From assembly GCF_001426085.1 (NCBI RefSeq), contig NZ_LMRR01000044.1, positions 62,001 through 126,000 on the forward strand: a DNA stretch of 64,000 nucleotides. Direction: 5' to 3'. Origin of the DNA: Rhodococcus sp. Leaf278 (GTDB lineage Bacteria > Actinomycetota > Actinomycetes > Mycobacteriales > Mycobacteriaceae). Under the pieces are notes generated by a model. That model was not told the DNA's origin and did not search any database. It saw nothing but the letters and a program-made list of their open reading frames with translations. The translations under genes were made by a program, and so were the position numbers. Below, one piece after another: positions 37,094 through 46,014 of the stretch. Within the stretch, counting starts at the first letter, position 1; each line of letters opens with the position of its first letter.

Positions 37094-37972
37094 TCAGGCA
37101 GTGAGTGCGGCTGCCCCGGCCAGGGTTCCCAGGCCACCGAGCGCCGCGGGCACCACCTGTAGACCGTCGAGAAATTTCAACCGCGCGTGTAGTGCGATCG
37201 ACTCTCGAATCGGGTCCCACAGCGGCGGGCCGGCCTGAGCGAAGCCGCCGCCGATCACCACCATGCGTACATCGGTCAGTGCGACGGCCGACGCAATGGC
37301 CTGACCGAGCGCGACTCCGGCTCGTTGCAGCGCGGTGATGGCGCGCGTTTCGCCCGCGGCGGCGTCTGCGGCCAATTCGACACCAGTGCTCCCCGGCCAC
37401 CCCTGTTCGCGCGCCCACCGCACCGCCGAGGGCCCACTCGACACCGTTTCGACGCACCCGATTCCGCCGCACGCACAGGGCGTCGTCGAACCGGGAACGA
37501 CGATGTGGCCGATGTGCCCGGCGTTGCCGCTGGCCCCGGCGACGATCTTTCCGCCCAGCACCAACCCACCGCCGATGCCGGTCGACACCACCAGGCTCAG
37601 CACGTCGGGCACACCCACGGCAGCACCGAAGCGGTACTCGCCCAGAGCCGCTGCGCTGCCGTCCATCGCCAGCCGTATGTCGGCGTCGGGAAGCACGGCG
37701 GAGATGTGATCGCGTAGACCGAAGCCGTTCTTCCACTCCTCGATGTTGATCGGTGCGACCGATCCGGTCTCGAGGTTCACCGGCCCGGAACAGGCGACGC
37801 CGATGCGGTCGATGTGCTGTCCAGGAGCGATCTTCCGAAGCAGCGAAGCGCATGCCCGCCACACTCCGGACTCCGGGGTCGACGTCGTCACCGGGTTCTG
37901 CGGCCGACCGTCCTCGCCGACGAGTGCCGCTGTCATCTTGGTGCCGCCGATGTCGAGCGCGAGTGCCGTCAT
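37094..37972 (-). CDS. ROK-family sugar kinase (glucokinase-like)
   Basis: 292 residues. The ATP-binding LALDIGGTKMTAALVG motif is at the N-terminus, and VVSTGIGGGLVLGGKIV and a zinc-binding cluster (CACGGIGCVE) are conserved ROK features. Members phosphorylate glucose or N-acetylated sugars; this one cannot be assigned a substrate. No N-terminal DNA-binding domain is present, so it is a kinase, not a NagC-type repressor. It lies 9 bases downstream of the methyltransferase gene on the same strand. Confidence 0.85.
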   Translation of the reverse strand: MTALALDIGGTKMTAALVGEDGRPQNPVTTSTPESGVWRACASLLRKIAPGQHIDRIGVACSGPVNLETGSVAPINIEEWKNGFGLRDHISAVLPDADIRLAMDGSAAALGEYRFGAAVGVPDVLSLVVSTGIGGGLVLGGKIVAGASGNAGHIGHIVVPGSTTPCACGGIGCVETVSSGPSAVRWAREQGWPGSTGVELAADAAAGETRAITALQRAGVALGQAIASAVALTDVRMVVIGGGFAQAGPPLWDPIRESIALHARLKFLDGLQVVPAALGGLGTLAGAAALTA

Positions 37973-37981
37973 CGGCCCAGA

Positions 37982-38752
37982 CTATCCAGTTGGTTTCAGA
38001 ACGAGGACGAGGTTGCTGCCCAAGAACTCGCGGAGTATCGGAACGCGCATCATCCACCATGCCCAGCGCGGGTGATAGCGCGGAAAAGCCGCCAGTAACG
38101 TTGCGTTGGGAGTGCTTCGCGCCCAACGTAATCCGTCGGAGGCGCTGATGTCGAACAGTGATTCGCCGAAGCGATTCTTCGGTTCGTGTCCGGTGGTGCG
38201 AGCGTAGCGGCGGGCCGCGTATTCGCCGCCGAGGTAGTGCCACGGGCGGGTCTCGTGACCGCCGAACGGGCCGAACCAGATGGTGTACGAAAGCACTGTC
38301 AGGCCGCCGGGCTTGGTGACACGGAGCATCTCCTCGGCCATGGTCCAGGGCTCGCGGACGTGTTCGGCGACGTTGGACGAGAAGCAGATGTCGACACTGT
38401 CGTCGCGAAAGGGCAGTGCCATACCGGAGCCGCGTACCGAACCGGGGATCTGCAGTCCCGCCGCGTGCATCTCGGATGCGTCGGGTTCGACGGGCAGGTA
38501 GCGCGCACAACTCGCGCCGAACACCTCGGCGAAGTAGCCGGGGCCGCCGCCGACGTCCAATACCGTCGCTGCGGACATGTCGGTGCCCGTCAGGCCTCGG
38601 TACAGGTCGCCGATCAGCTCGACGGAATCACGCGCCAAAGCCCCGTAGAAGATGTCCGGAGCGCTCTGTTCGTGGCCGAAGTCCTTCAGCAGACTCACCG
38701 AACGGCGCAAGGTCGCGCGGGAGGCGAACAGACGTGTCACGGCGGAAGTCAC
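37982..38752 (-). CDS. Class I SAM-dependent methyltransferase, Rv0224c-like
   Basis: 256 residues. Motif I is TVLDVGGGPGYFAEVFG, followed by the LPVEPDASEM acidic loop, and a post-motif FSSNVAEHVREPWTMAEEML, all of the Methyltransf_11 family. The acceptor is unknown. It is divergent from a glycosyltransferase, the same arrangement as M. tuberculosis Rv0224c/Rv0225, suggesting a role in modifying an envelope glycolipid. The GTG start has a TAGGGT box about 8 bases upstream, so the mRNA may be leaderless. Confidence 0.85.
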   Translation of the reverse strand: MTSAVTRLFASRATLRRSVSLLKDFGHEQSAPDIFYGALARDSVELIGDLYRGLTGTDMSAATVLDVGGGPGYFAEVFGASCARYLPVEPDASEMHAAGLQIPGSVRGSGMALPFRDDSVDICFSSNVAEHVREPWTMAEEMLRVTKPGGLTVLSYTIWFGPFGGHETRPWHYLGGEYAARRYARTTGHEPKNRFGESLFDISASDGLRWARSTPNATLLAAFPRYHPRWAWWMMRVPILREFLGSNLVLVLKPTG

Positions 38753-38810
38753 GAAAACGAACCCTAGCGGTTACTGTGGCAGCGGTAATCGACGAGCATG
38801 CGGAAATTGG

Positions 38811-40037
38811 GTGAAGCGAGCTGTGCGCGAGGTTCTGTTGCTGTGCTGGCGCGATACCGGGCACCCGCAGGGCGGCGGCAGTGAGCGTTACCTCGAGCAG
38901 GTCGGCGCAGGTCTGGCTCGACGCGGCGTACGCGTCACGCTGAGGACGGCGTCGTACCCCGGAGCTCCCGCCGAGGAGATCGTCGACGGCATTCGCATCA
39001 GCCGCGGTGGTGGCCGCCTGTCGGTGTATCCCCGCGCATTGGCCGCCATCGCAGCCGGGCGACTCGGTTTCGGCCCGCTCAAGGGCATCGCGCCTGACGC
39101 GGTGATCGACACCCAGAACGGCATTCCTTTCTTCTCGCGCGCAGCACTCGGCGTTCCGGTGACCCTGCTTGTGCACCACTGCCACCGTGAGCAATGGCCG
39201 GTCGCCGGCCCGATGATGGCCAAGCTCGGCTGGTGGCTCGAATCGACGGTTTCTCCCCGAGTGCACCGTCGCAATCAGTACCTGACGGTGTCCCTGCCGT
39301 CTGCGGACGAGCTGATCGCGCTCGGCGTCGACCGCGAGCGCATCGCTGTGGTCCGCAACGGAGCCGACGAGATCCCGCAGTCGGTGCCGGAGGGCGACGA
39401 GAGCACCCGCACCGCGCACCCGTCGCTCACCGTGTTGTCCAGGTTGGTTCCGCACAAGCAGATCGACGACGCTCTCGACGTCGTCGCGGCGCTGCGAGGC
39501 CGAGTCCCCGACATCCACCTCGACGTCATCGGTGGCGGCTGGTGGGAGCAGAACCTCCGCGACTACGTGAGTGAACTGGGGATCGAGCAGTACGTCACCT
39601 TCCACGGCCACGTCGACGAGGAGCGCAAGCACGAGTTGCTCGGCCGTTCGTGGGTGCACGTCATGCCCTCGCGTAAGGAGGGCTGGGGTCTCGCAGTCGT
39701 CGAAGCCGCTCAACACGGCGTGCCGACCGTCGGCTACCGAAGTTCCAAGGGCCTCACCGATTCGGTCATCGACGGCGTGACCGGCATTCTGGTGGGCGGA
39801 CAGTCGGTCGACGACCGGGACGTCTCCGGCCTCACCCAGGCCGTCTCGGAGCTGCTGCAGGACGCCGAAGCTCGCACTCGCCTGGGCGAGAAAGCGCGTG
39901 TGCGCGCGGGTGAGTTCTCGTGGGAACAGTGCGCGGACGGTGTGTACTCGGTGCTCGACGCGACGACGCGTGGAACGTGGTCGTCAGGGCTGGTGGGTGC
40001 GCCGCACTCGGAATCGGCCCAGCAGTCCTACCGCTAG
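38811..40037 (+). CDS. GT4-family glycosyltransferase, Rv0225-like
   Basis: 408 residues with GT-B architecture: N-terminal RDTGHPQGGGSERYLEQV acceptor loop, VLSRLVPHKQIDDALDVVAA at the donor-domain start, and MPSRKEGWGLAVVEAAQHGV as EX7E motif. It transfers an unknown sugar to an envelope acceptor. The GTG at 38811 is chosen because it begins just before the first strand; GTG at 38823 is possible. Its 3' end overlaps the convergent membrane protein gene by 54 bases. Gene order matches Rv0224c-Rv0225-Rv0226c. Confidence 0.85.
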   Translation: MKRAVREVLLLCWRDTGHPQGGGSERYLEQVGAGLARRGVRVTLRTASYPGAPAEEIVDGIRISRGGGRLSVYPRALAAIAAGRLGFGPLKGIAPDAVIDTQNGIPFFSRAALGVPVTLLVHHCHREQWPVAGPMMAKLGWWLESTVSPRVHRRNQYLTVSLPSADELIALGVDRERIAVVRNGADEIPQSVPEGDESTRTAHPSLTVLSRLVPHKQIDDALDVVAALRGRVPDIHLDVIGGGWWEQNLRDYVSELGIEQYVTFHGHVDEERKHELLGRSWVHVMPSRKEGWGLAVVEAAQHGVPTVGYRSSKGLTDSVIDGVTGILVGGQSVDDRDVSGLTQAVSELLQDAEARTRLGEKARVRAGEFSWEQCADGVYSVLDATTRGTWSSGLVGAPHSESAQQSYR

Positions 40038-41720
40038 TCCCCCGAGAAGCAGCAGTGCCCACGCGAGGTGGGCGACGACGACGGCCGTGTTCGAGCGGCT
40101 CTGGATGATTATTGGATCGGACACCCGATAGAGCGTGAGCTGCTCGTCCGAGTACACGGCATCCAACCGGTTCAGCGTCCGCGCGGAGTCGCCGAGCTCA
40201 CCGGGGGTGGTGTTCTCCACCAACACCCACCCGACGCCCAATTCTGCGAGTGTCTCCGCGGATTCGCCTGCGAGCAAAGCATTCTGGACTTCGGTGGCCC
40301 GGGTTCCCTCGCCCCGCACCGTGCCGCCCGCGACGATGAGCTCGCCGGTCTGTAACACGTCCAGTGGCAGCATCCGCGGTGCCGGATCGAGAACCGGCGC
40401 AGTGCCGCTGTAGGGGAAGCGGCGAAACATGCCGGCCGGTAGAACTGCGACATCGCCTGTGCTGCCCTGCAATTGCGCTGCGACCGCCTGCCAGGACGCC
40501 GGGTACGTCACGGGCCGCATCGAGTTCCCGACGCCCCAGGCCAGGTCGGGTAATGCGATCAGCAGGGCCACAATCGCGACGGCGCTGCCGAATCGGGTGC
40601 GCTGAACCGCGCTCAGCGCGGTTGGCTGCACCGGATTCGGTCGACGCCGGGGAGTAAACGCGGCCGCGGCGGCCAACGCGTAGATCGGCATCGCCAGGGC
40701 CACCCACTTCTGAGAGTCGCGGAGCAGTCCAGCACCGGGAACGGTCTCACCCAGTGCGCGAGCCATCGCGAGGCCCGGTCCCGTCGCAGCCAGTGCGGGA
40801 ACGAATACGGCAAGCAGCGCAACAACACCGAGTCCCAGAATCACCGGATTCCTTCGACGCCTGACCAACGGGCGCACCCCCAACGCAACCACGGTCAGCA
40901 GCAGCGCCGTGCCCACGAACGCGAAAATGCCGGTACGAGAAGCGGGTACAGCATCGGAATTCCAGATCCCGCCGAGGCCGGCCAGGGAGCCGAGCGTGCC
41001 GAGGCCCGGCTCCGCACGAGCCGCGAACGCTGCCCACCCGGCCGGATCCGCCTGCTCGACGCCACTGCCGGACACGGCTGTTGCCACCAGCCACGGCGCC
41101 GACGCCACCGCCGCCAGCAGAAGGGCCGTGACCACGCGCAGTCCGCGTCGGGCACCCCCGGGGAGCGCAAGAATCACCAGGGCGACGGTTGCAGCAAGCA
41201 GCGCGCCGGTGGGGGTGAGGCCGGCGGCGGCTGAGCAGACGGCAAGGGCCCACCAGGAACGACCCTGCCTGACCGCGAGTGCGGCAACCACGGTCCAGGG
41301 GAGGGCGGCGTACCCGACGAGCAGACTCCAATGTCCCTGCAGCAGACGCTCGGCGACGTACGGGTTCCACATCGCCACGGTCGACGCGACGAGCAGCGCC
41401 GGCAGCGGAGCCGTCGGTAACACCGCACGAGCCATGACCGCCGCGCCCCAGCCGGCCAGCCACAATGCGAGCAGCAGGATTGTCTTGACGACCAGGCCAC
41501 CGTCGAACACCGTCGTCAATGCTGCGATTGCGGCGTCCTGCGGGACGGCTCGCGCGGCCGCGTCGGCGATTCCCCACGCGGAGTCGGTGAAGTAGGAACG
41601 GGGAGTGCTGACGGCGTCGCGCAGCAAGAGGTAGCCGGGGCCGAGAAGAGGCCCGAGAATCACCAGTGCGAGCAGCAGAGAGTAGAGCGGTGGCGTCCAC
41701 CTCGACCTCGACCGCGCCAT
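39984..41720 (-). CDS. Multi-spanning membrane protein, Rv0226c-like
   Basis: 578 residues, near the size I recall for Rv0226c. The N-terminal 440 residues hold about twelve membrane helices, with an extracellular loop after the first that is short but contains Asp (RDAVSTPRSYFTDSAWG), as in GT-C glycosyltransferases. A soluble region of about 100 residues (LPLDVLQTGELIVAGGT and onward) is followed by one last helix near the C-terminus. A GT-C enzyme or wall glycan carrier is inferred from shape and neighbourhood only. The ATG at 41720 is shared with the divergent flippase promoter region. Confidence 0.75.
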   Translation of the reverse strand: MARSRSRWTPPLYSLLLALVILGPLLGPGYLLLRDAVSTPRSYFTDSAWGIADAAARAVPQDAAIAALTTVFDGGLVVKTILLLALWLAGWGAAVMARAVLPTAPLPALLVASTVAMWNPYVAERLLQGHWSLLVGYAALPWTVVAALAVRQGRSWWALAVCSAAAGLTPTGALLAATVALVILALPGGARRGLRVVTALLLAAVASAPWLVATAVSGSGVEQADPAGWAAFAARAEPGLGTLGSLAGLGGIWNSDAVPASRTGIFAFVGTALLLTVVALGVRPLVRRRRNPVILGLGVVALLAVFVPALAATGPGLAMARALGETVPGAGLLRDSQKWVALAMPIYALAAAAAFTPRRRPNPVQPTALSAVQRTRFGSAVAIVALLIALPDLAWGVGNSMRPVTYPASWQAVAAQLQGSTGDVAVLPAGMFRRFPYSGTAPVLDPAPRMLPLDVLQTGELIVAGGTVRGEGTRATEVQNALLAGESAETLAELGVGWVLVENTTPGELGDSARTLNRLDAVYSDEQLTLYRVSDPIIIQSRSNTAVVVAHLAWALLLLGGLAVGLLGRFRVRRTHQP

Positions 41721-41745
41721 GCTCGGCACCCTATACCGTGGGCTC
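41721..41745. promoter_or_regulatory. 25-bp divergent promoter between Rv0226c-like gene and flippase
   Basis: The gap centres on CCTATACC (41730-41737). On the plus strand TATACC ends 8 bases before the flippase ATG at 41746; on the minus strand TATAGG ends 9 bases before the ATG at 41720. No ribosome-binding sites are evident, so both mRNAs are likely leaderless or nearly so and use overlapping -10 boxes. Confidence 0.55.
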
Positions 41746-42957
41746 ATGTCTTTCCGCGCCTCGTCCGAGGCAGACCACACCGCGGGTGCGTCGGCCGCCG
41801 GGATGGGGATGGTGACGGCCGGTTCGATGTTCGCGAACGTGGCGGCGTATCTGCTGCAGGTGCTCGCGAGCCGGATGCTCGGCGTCGAGGGGTACGGCGA
41901 GTTCGCGAGTCTGCTTGCTGCGCAACTGGTTCTCGCAGTCCCGGCGTTGGCGTTGCAGTCCGTCGTTGCGCGTGAAGTGGTGCGCGGGCGCAGTTCTCGA
42001 GAGTTGCGGACCGTCGGGTATCGGTGTGCAGCGGTCGTGGGTGTGCTGGCGGTGGCGCTCGCTCCCGCACTGTCCGCGGCCATGAATGTCTCGATGACAG
42101 CAACCGTGTCCGCGGTCATCGCGGCACCGGTGCTGGTGCTGCTGGCCGCCGAACAAGGATTGTTGCAGGGGCGGGGGCGTTTCGGCGCTCTGAGTCTCGT
42201 GCTGGCTGCGGCCGGTTTCGGCAAGGTGGTGCCCGCAGTGGTGGTGCTCGCACTCGGCGGCGGACCCGGTTCGGTCCTGCTGGCCACGGCGGCCGGAATC
42301 GGCGCGGTGGCCATCGGTGCGCGGTGGACCGCAGGCGTGCCGGAGAACTCGGTGTCGGAAACCAAGGTCACCGTCCTGGCCGTACTGCAGGCATCGCAGG
42401 TGCAATTGGTGCTCATCGCGATGTCGGCGCTGGACCTGGTCCTTGCGCGCACTCTGCTCAGCAGCAACGAGGCCGGGCTGTACGCCGTCGGTGCCGTCGC
42501 GTCGAAAGCGGCGTTCTGGTTGCCGCAGGCCGTGGGGGTGGTGCTGTATCCGCGGATGGCGAACCCCGCGCATTCTGCGGCCGCGGTGCGCTCGGCCCTG
42601 GCCGTCGTCGCCGGTCTGGGCACGGTGCTGGTGATCGGCGGGGCACTGGCGTCGCCGTTGCTGCCGTTGGTGGTCGGCGATACGTATTCCGGTGTGCAGA
42701 ACTATGTCTGGCTGTTCGTGCTGCAGGGCGCATGCCTGGCCGTATTGCAGAGCGCGCTGCTGTGGGCCATCGCGGGTGAGCGCACCCACCTTGCCTTCGT
42801 CGCCTGGTTCGCCCTCGCGGCGGAGGTGTTGCTGTTGGTGTTCGTGGCCTCGACGCTGGCGCAGTTCGTCACCGTCGCCGCGGTCACCGCTGCAGTGACG
42901 ATGGTCGTCGTGTGCGGATTGGTGTTGTGGGGCAACCGCGTCACGGCATCGTCGTGA
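41746..42957 (+). CDS. MOP-superfamily polysaccharide/oligosaccharide flippase-like protein
   Basis: 403 residues with about twelve membrane helices. The MVTAGSMFANVAAYLLQVLA N-terminus, the SRMLGVEGYGEFASLL motif and the central YAVGAVASKAAFWLPQ segment are typical of Wzx/MurJ-type MOP flippases, which turn lipid-linked sugars across the membrane. The cargo is unknown; an arabinan, galactan or mannan precursor is likely given the cluster. From memory the mycobacterial cluster has no flippase at this position, so it may be a lineage-specific insertion. ATG at 41746 is chosen over an ATG 27 bases upstream that is shared with the opposite gene. Confidence 0.82.
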   Translation: MSFRASSEADHTAGASAAGMGMVTAGSMFANVAAYLLQVLASRMLGVEGYGEFASLLAAQLVLAVPALALQSVVAREVVRGRSSRELRTVGYRCAAVVGVLAVALAPALSAAMNVSMTATVSAVIAAPVLVLLAAEQGLLQGRGRFGALSLVLAAAGFGKVVPAVVVLALGGGPGSVLLATAAGIGAVAIGARWTAGVPENSVSETKVTVLAVLQASQVQLVLIAMSALDLVLARTLLSSNEAGLYAVGAVASKAAFWLPQAVGVVLYPRMANPAHSAAAVRSALAVVAGLGTVLVIGGALASPLLPLVVGDTYSGVQNYVWLFVLQGACLAVLQSALLWAIAGERTHLAFVAWFALAAEVLLLVFVASTLAQFVTVAAVTAAVTMVVVCGLVLWGNRVTASS

Positions 42958-43008
42958 CATCACCGCTGCCACCCGATGATGTCGACTGCCGGTCATCTCG
43001 GTGATCGG

Positions 43009-43470
43009 TCACGAGATGTGTACGGCACCGTCGGCCCGCCGTGTGCGATGTCCCCACACCAGCAAGCCTGTTCGTAGATCTTCCTGCCAAATCGAAAGGC
43101 ACACGGCCACAATGGAATCAGGAGAATCCATCGGATAGCCGGAAAAGTCGTCCTCGGATCGAGGAAGCTGCAACGTCATCGCGAACGTAGTCGGATTCTC
43201 TGCCCAACGAAAATAGACGCAGACCTGATCCTGCTCGACGTGGACGCGGATGGGGCGAAACCTGCTGGCGACTCGTCCGCGAACCCGCACCCTCCGAATC
43301 AGACTTCGCGCGGTAGCGGCCGCAGGCGTCGGGAGACTTTCTGTGTCCGCACCGGTGATGTGGAGACGCCATCCGCCATCGGCCTCGGTATTCGGGTCGC
43401 GGATGGCGGCGGTCTCGAAGAATGGACCCACGGCCTCGAGATGCGCTGCCACAGCAGAGGATGTCCCCAC
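43009..43470 (-). CDS. Hypothetical protein
   Basis: 153 residues, soluble, without recognised domains. It contains a basic stretch (LIRRVRVRGRVASRFRPIRV) then a strand-rich region (DQVCVYFRWAENPTTFAM), which would fit a small alpha/beta sensor or effector domain. The start is unsure: GTG at 43470 gives the full frame and GTG at 43452 has GGGGA about ten bases before it. It lies downstream of the DUF3068 gene on the same strand but beyond a strong hairpin. No family recognised. Confidence 0.5.
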   Translation of the reverse strand: MGTSSAVAAHLEAVGPFFETAAIRDPNTEADGGWRLHITGADTESLPTPAAATARSLIRRVRVRGRVASRFRPIRVHVEQDQVCVYFRWAENPTTFAMTLQLPRSEDDFSGYPMDSPDSIVAVCLSIWQEDLRTGLLVWGHRTRRADGAVHIS

Positions 43471-43477
43471 ACAGACG

Positions 43478-43521
43478 AGTGGCGTGGTTGCGTGCCCTCA
43501 CGGGCACTCAACCACGCCACT
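43478..43521 (-). terminator. Very strong stem-loop after the DUF3068 gene
   Basis: The outer arms AGTGGCGTGGTTG (43478-43490) and CAACCACGCCACT (43509-43521) pair over 13 bp; an inner GTGCCC/GGGCAC stem (43492-43497/43502-43507) closes with a 4-nt loop, leaving one C-T mismatch between stems. It sits 43 bases downstream of the DUF3068 stop on the minus strand and immediately before the hypothetical gene. Confidence 0.7.
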
Positions 43522-43563
43522 GTCATCTGGGTCGTTCCGCAGGCTTCACTCCTGCGCAGGCAT

Positions 43564-44697
43564 TTACTCCTTGTTGAGGTTCGTCCTCGGAATCTCTTCC
43601 GTGCGATCCGTCGTCCAATCACGGTTGCTCGAAGGAGCGGGAGCAGCTCCGCCGGCGGGGTTCGGTCGCGGAGCATTGTCGACCCGTGCGGGCTGACGGT
43701 GTCCACCGGTTCCGCCGCGCAGGAGCAAGAACACTCCGGCGATCAGCGAGATGACACCGAGGATGCCGGCAACGATCGGAACGGTGCGGCCGAAGAGCGA
43801 GAGCTTGTCCTGGCCGTCCTTGGCCTGCTGGATCTGGTATTCGACGGTGTTCTCGTCGAAGGTGATCGGTGCGTTGAGCACGTCGACCTCGGGCTGGCCT
43901 GCCTCACGTGCGTAGTACTGGTGAATCTGCTCTTCGCCCTTGACGACGACACCGGTCTCGGGCTCGACGTACAGGGTGCGGGTGTTCTCGTACCAGCGGG
44001 TCATCGTCACCGGCGCAGCGCCGCCTTCGACGCCCCAGGTGTCGGCGGGCAGGGTCACCTTGTTGGTCGGCAGGTTGACCACCGTCGACAGGTCCACCGG
44101 GCCGACGGTCTGCTGGTACTGGTACACCGGCGTGCCGTTGATCTCGGTGGCCTCGACGAAGTCGATGTCCTTGGACGCACGAGCGTTGACGTCGAAGTAC
44201 GGGTAGCTCTTCTGCTCGGAGTTGAACGGGAACTTGTACTGCAGACCGGTGTGCGCAACTTCCTCGGCGGGCTTGTCGCCGGCCACCTGGATGGTGCCGA
44301 TCGGGCTCTCGACGGGCATCGAGGTCACGCGATCGATGGTGACGCGGTCGACGCTGGCGGTCAACAGTCCGGTGTCGGCCTGCTTGTCGCTACGTCGCAG
44401 GGTCTGACCGGCCTGCAGCGTCATGATGTCTGCGTCGGCGGGATCCTCGACGGTGACGAATCGCTGGGAGACGAGCGGAACGTTCTGGTCGACGACCGCG
44501 CGACCGGCGGCGAGGGAGCTGGCGTTGAGCACACTGCCTTCGCCGGTGGAGACGGTGGTGACCTCGAGGTCCAATGGCGTCTTCTCGAGTGCCGAGACCG
44601 TATAGGTCGGAATGAGGATGGCGGCGACCACCAGAAATGCACCCAAGCCGATGAGTACAAGAGCCAATATCCGGCTCGGCCCTGAGCGCTCCGCCAT
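43564..44697 (-). CDS. DUF3068 membrane-anchored extracytoplasmic protein, Rv0227c-like
   Basis: 377 residues. An N-terminal helix (ILALVLIGLGAFLVVAAILI) anchors a long extracytoplasmic domain rich in Thr and Val, and a second helix near residue 310 (VPIVAGILGVISLIAGVFLL) is followed by a Pro-rich cytoplasmic tail. This is the DUF3068 layout, related to corynebacterial porin-associated and Rv0227c-type proteins, of unknown function. It lies in the aftD cluster, divergent from the acyltransferase gene, as in mycobacteria. The stop is followed by a strong hairpin. Confidence 0.82.
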   Translation of the reverse strand: MAERSGPSRILALVLIGLGAFLVVAAILIPTYTVSALEKTPLDLEVTTVSTGEGSVLNASSLAAGRAVVDQNVPLVSQRFVTVEDPADADIMTLQAGQTLRRSDKQADTGLLTASVDRVTIDRVTSMPVESPIGTIQVAGDKPAEEVAHTGLQYKFPFNSEQKSYPYFDVNARASKDIDFVEATEINGTPVYQYQQTVGPVDLSTVVNLPTNKVTLPADTWGVEGGAAPVTMTRWYENTRTLYVEPETGVVVKGEEQIHQYYAREAGQPEVDVLNAPITFDENTVEYQIQQAKDGQDKLSLFGRTVPIVAGILGVISLIAGVFLLLRGGTGGHRQPARVDNAPRPNPAGGAAPAPSSNRDWTTDRTEEIPRTNLNKE

Positions 44698-44865
44698 GCT
44701 GATTCTCCTTGTTCGACCGCTTCACTGGAAGACACCGCAGGCGGGACCTACGTTCGCCCCCGACCCGATGCCCGATTTCTTACGACACGTCGCAGGTGAC
44801 AGTAACAGTCGACAGTGGTGCCGGTCTCGTCCACGCCGGTTCGACACGGCACACTCGAGGGCACC

Positions 44866-46014
44866 ATGAGTCAATCCACAGAACCGGCATCCGTCGTGCC
44901 GTTGCGCGGTTTCGTCCCTGCACTCGAGGGAATGCGCGCGCTGGCCGCGATCGGCATCGTCGTCACACACGTCGCGTTCCAGACCGGTGCGGCCAATTCG
45001 CCGCTCATGGGACGTATCTGGGGCAGGTTCGATCTCACGGTGGCGATCTTCTTCGCGCTCTCGGGATTCCTGCTGTGGCGTCCCCATGCCGCGCAGGCGC
45101 GCGGACTCGAGCAGGCTCAGCCCACTCGCCGGTACTTCTGGTCGCGTGCCGTGCGGATCCTGCCCGCCTACTGGGTGGTCACAGTGCTGGTGCTGCTGTT
45201 CCTGCCGCACGCGGGCGGGGACTACCGGGTGTGGTTGGCCAATCTCTCGCTCACGCAGGTGTTCGTACCGTTGACGCTGACCGAGGGTATGACACAGATG
45301 TGGTCGCTGTCGGTGGAAGTGGCCTTCTATCTGTTACTGCCGGTGTTCGCGTGGCTGATGGTCCGATTGCGCGGGGCCTCGGCCCGGCACCGAATCTCGG
45401 TACTGCTCAGTGCATCCGCGCTGACGCTGTCGTGGGCGTTCCTGCCGATCACGACCGCCGATGCCATTCACCACGACAACTGGCTGCCCGGGTACCTCCC
45501 CTGGTTCGCAGCCGGGATGGTGTTGGCCGAGGTATCCGTCGGACCGCAGACCTGGGTGCATCGGTGGGCTCGGCGCAGATGGGTGATGCCGTCGATCGCC
45601 GTGACGGCCTTCGTACTGTCGGTTACTCCACTGGCGGGCCCGCAGGGATTGGTTCGGCCCGAGCCGTGGCAGTTCGAGCTCAAGATCGTCTTCGGTGCGG
45701 TTCTCGCATTCGCGATGCTCTCGCCCCTGGTACTCGCCGACACCGGCCGCAGGCACCGAGTGTTCGAGCATCCGGTGATGCTCACGCTGGGTCGTTGGTC
45801 GTACGGAATCTTCATCTGGCACTTGGCTGTTCTCGCGGTGGTGTTCCCGGTGTTCGGCATCGTTCCGTTCTCGGGCGGAATGTGGTTCGTGCTGACGGTG
45901 ACACTTGCGCTGTCGATTCCGGTGGCCGCGGCCAGTTACGCACTGGTCGAAGAACCTGCTCGACGGCGATTCGCTCCGAAGAAGAAACCTCTCACGGTCG
46001 CCGTATCGCACTGA
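44866..46014 (+). CDS. Acyltransferase 3 family membrane protein, Rv0228-like
   Basis: 382 residues with about ten membrane helices. The family motif VPALEGMRALAAIGIVVTHVAF near the start contains the conserved His, and the FFALSGFLLWRP and SRAVRILPAYWVV segments carry the conserved Arg residues. Members O-acylate sugars or peptidoglycan on the outer face of the membrane, taking acyl groups from acyl-CoA. Acceptor unknown; the position next to aftD suggests a wall polysaccharide. ATG at 44866 is preferred, with GAGGG five bases upstream. The 3' end overlaps aftD by 23 bases convergently. Confidence 0.87.
   Translation: MSQSTEPASVVPLRGFVPALEGMRALAAIGIVVTHVAFQTGAANSPLMGRIWGRFDLTVAIFFALSGFLLWRPHAAQARGLEQAQPTRRYFWSRAVRILPAYWVVTVLVLLFLPHAGGDYRVWLANLSLTQVFVPLTLTEGMTQMWSLSVEVAFYLLLPVFAWLMVRLRGASARHRISVLLSASALTLSWAFLPITTADAIHHDNWLPGYLPWFAAGMVLAEVSVGPQTWVHRWARRRWVMPSIAVTAFVLSVTPLAGPQGLVRPEPWQFELKIVFGAVLAFAMLSPLVLADTGRRHRVFEHPVMLTLGRWSYGIFIWHLAVLAVVFPVFGIVPFSGGMWFVLTVTLALSIPVAAASYALVEEPARRRFAPKKKPLTVAVSH

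Noticed and set aside
41731..42996. Minus-strand frame opposite the flippase
   Set aside because: His/Arg/Gln-rich antisense text without a domain; the plus-strand flippase fits the family.
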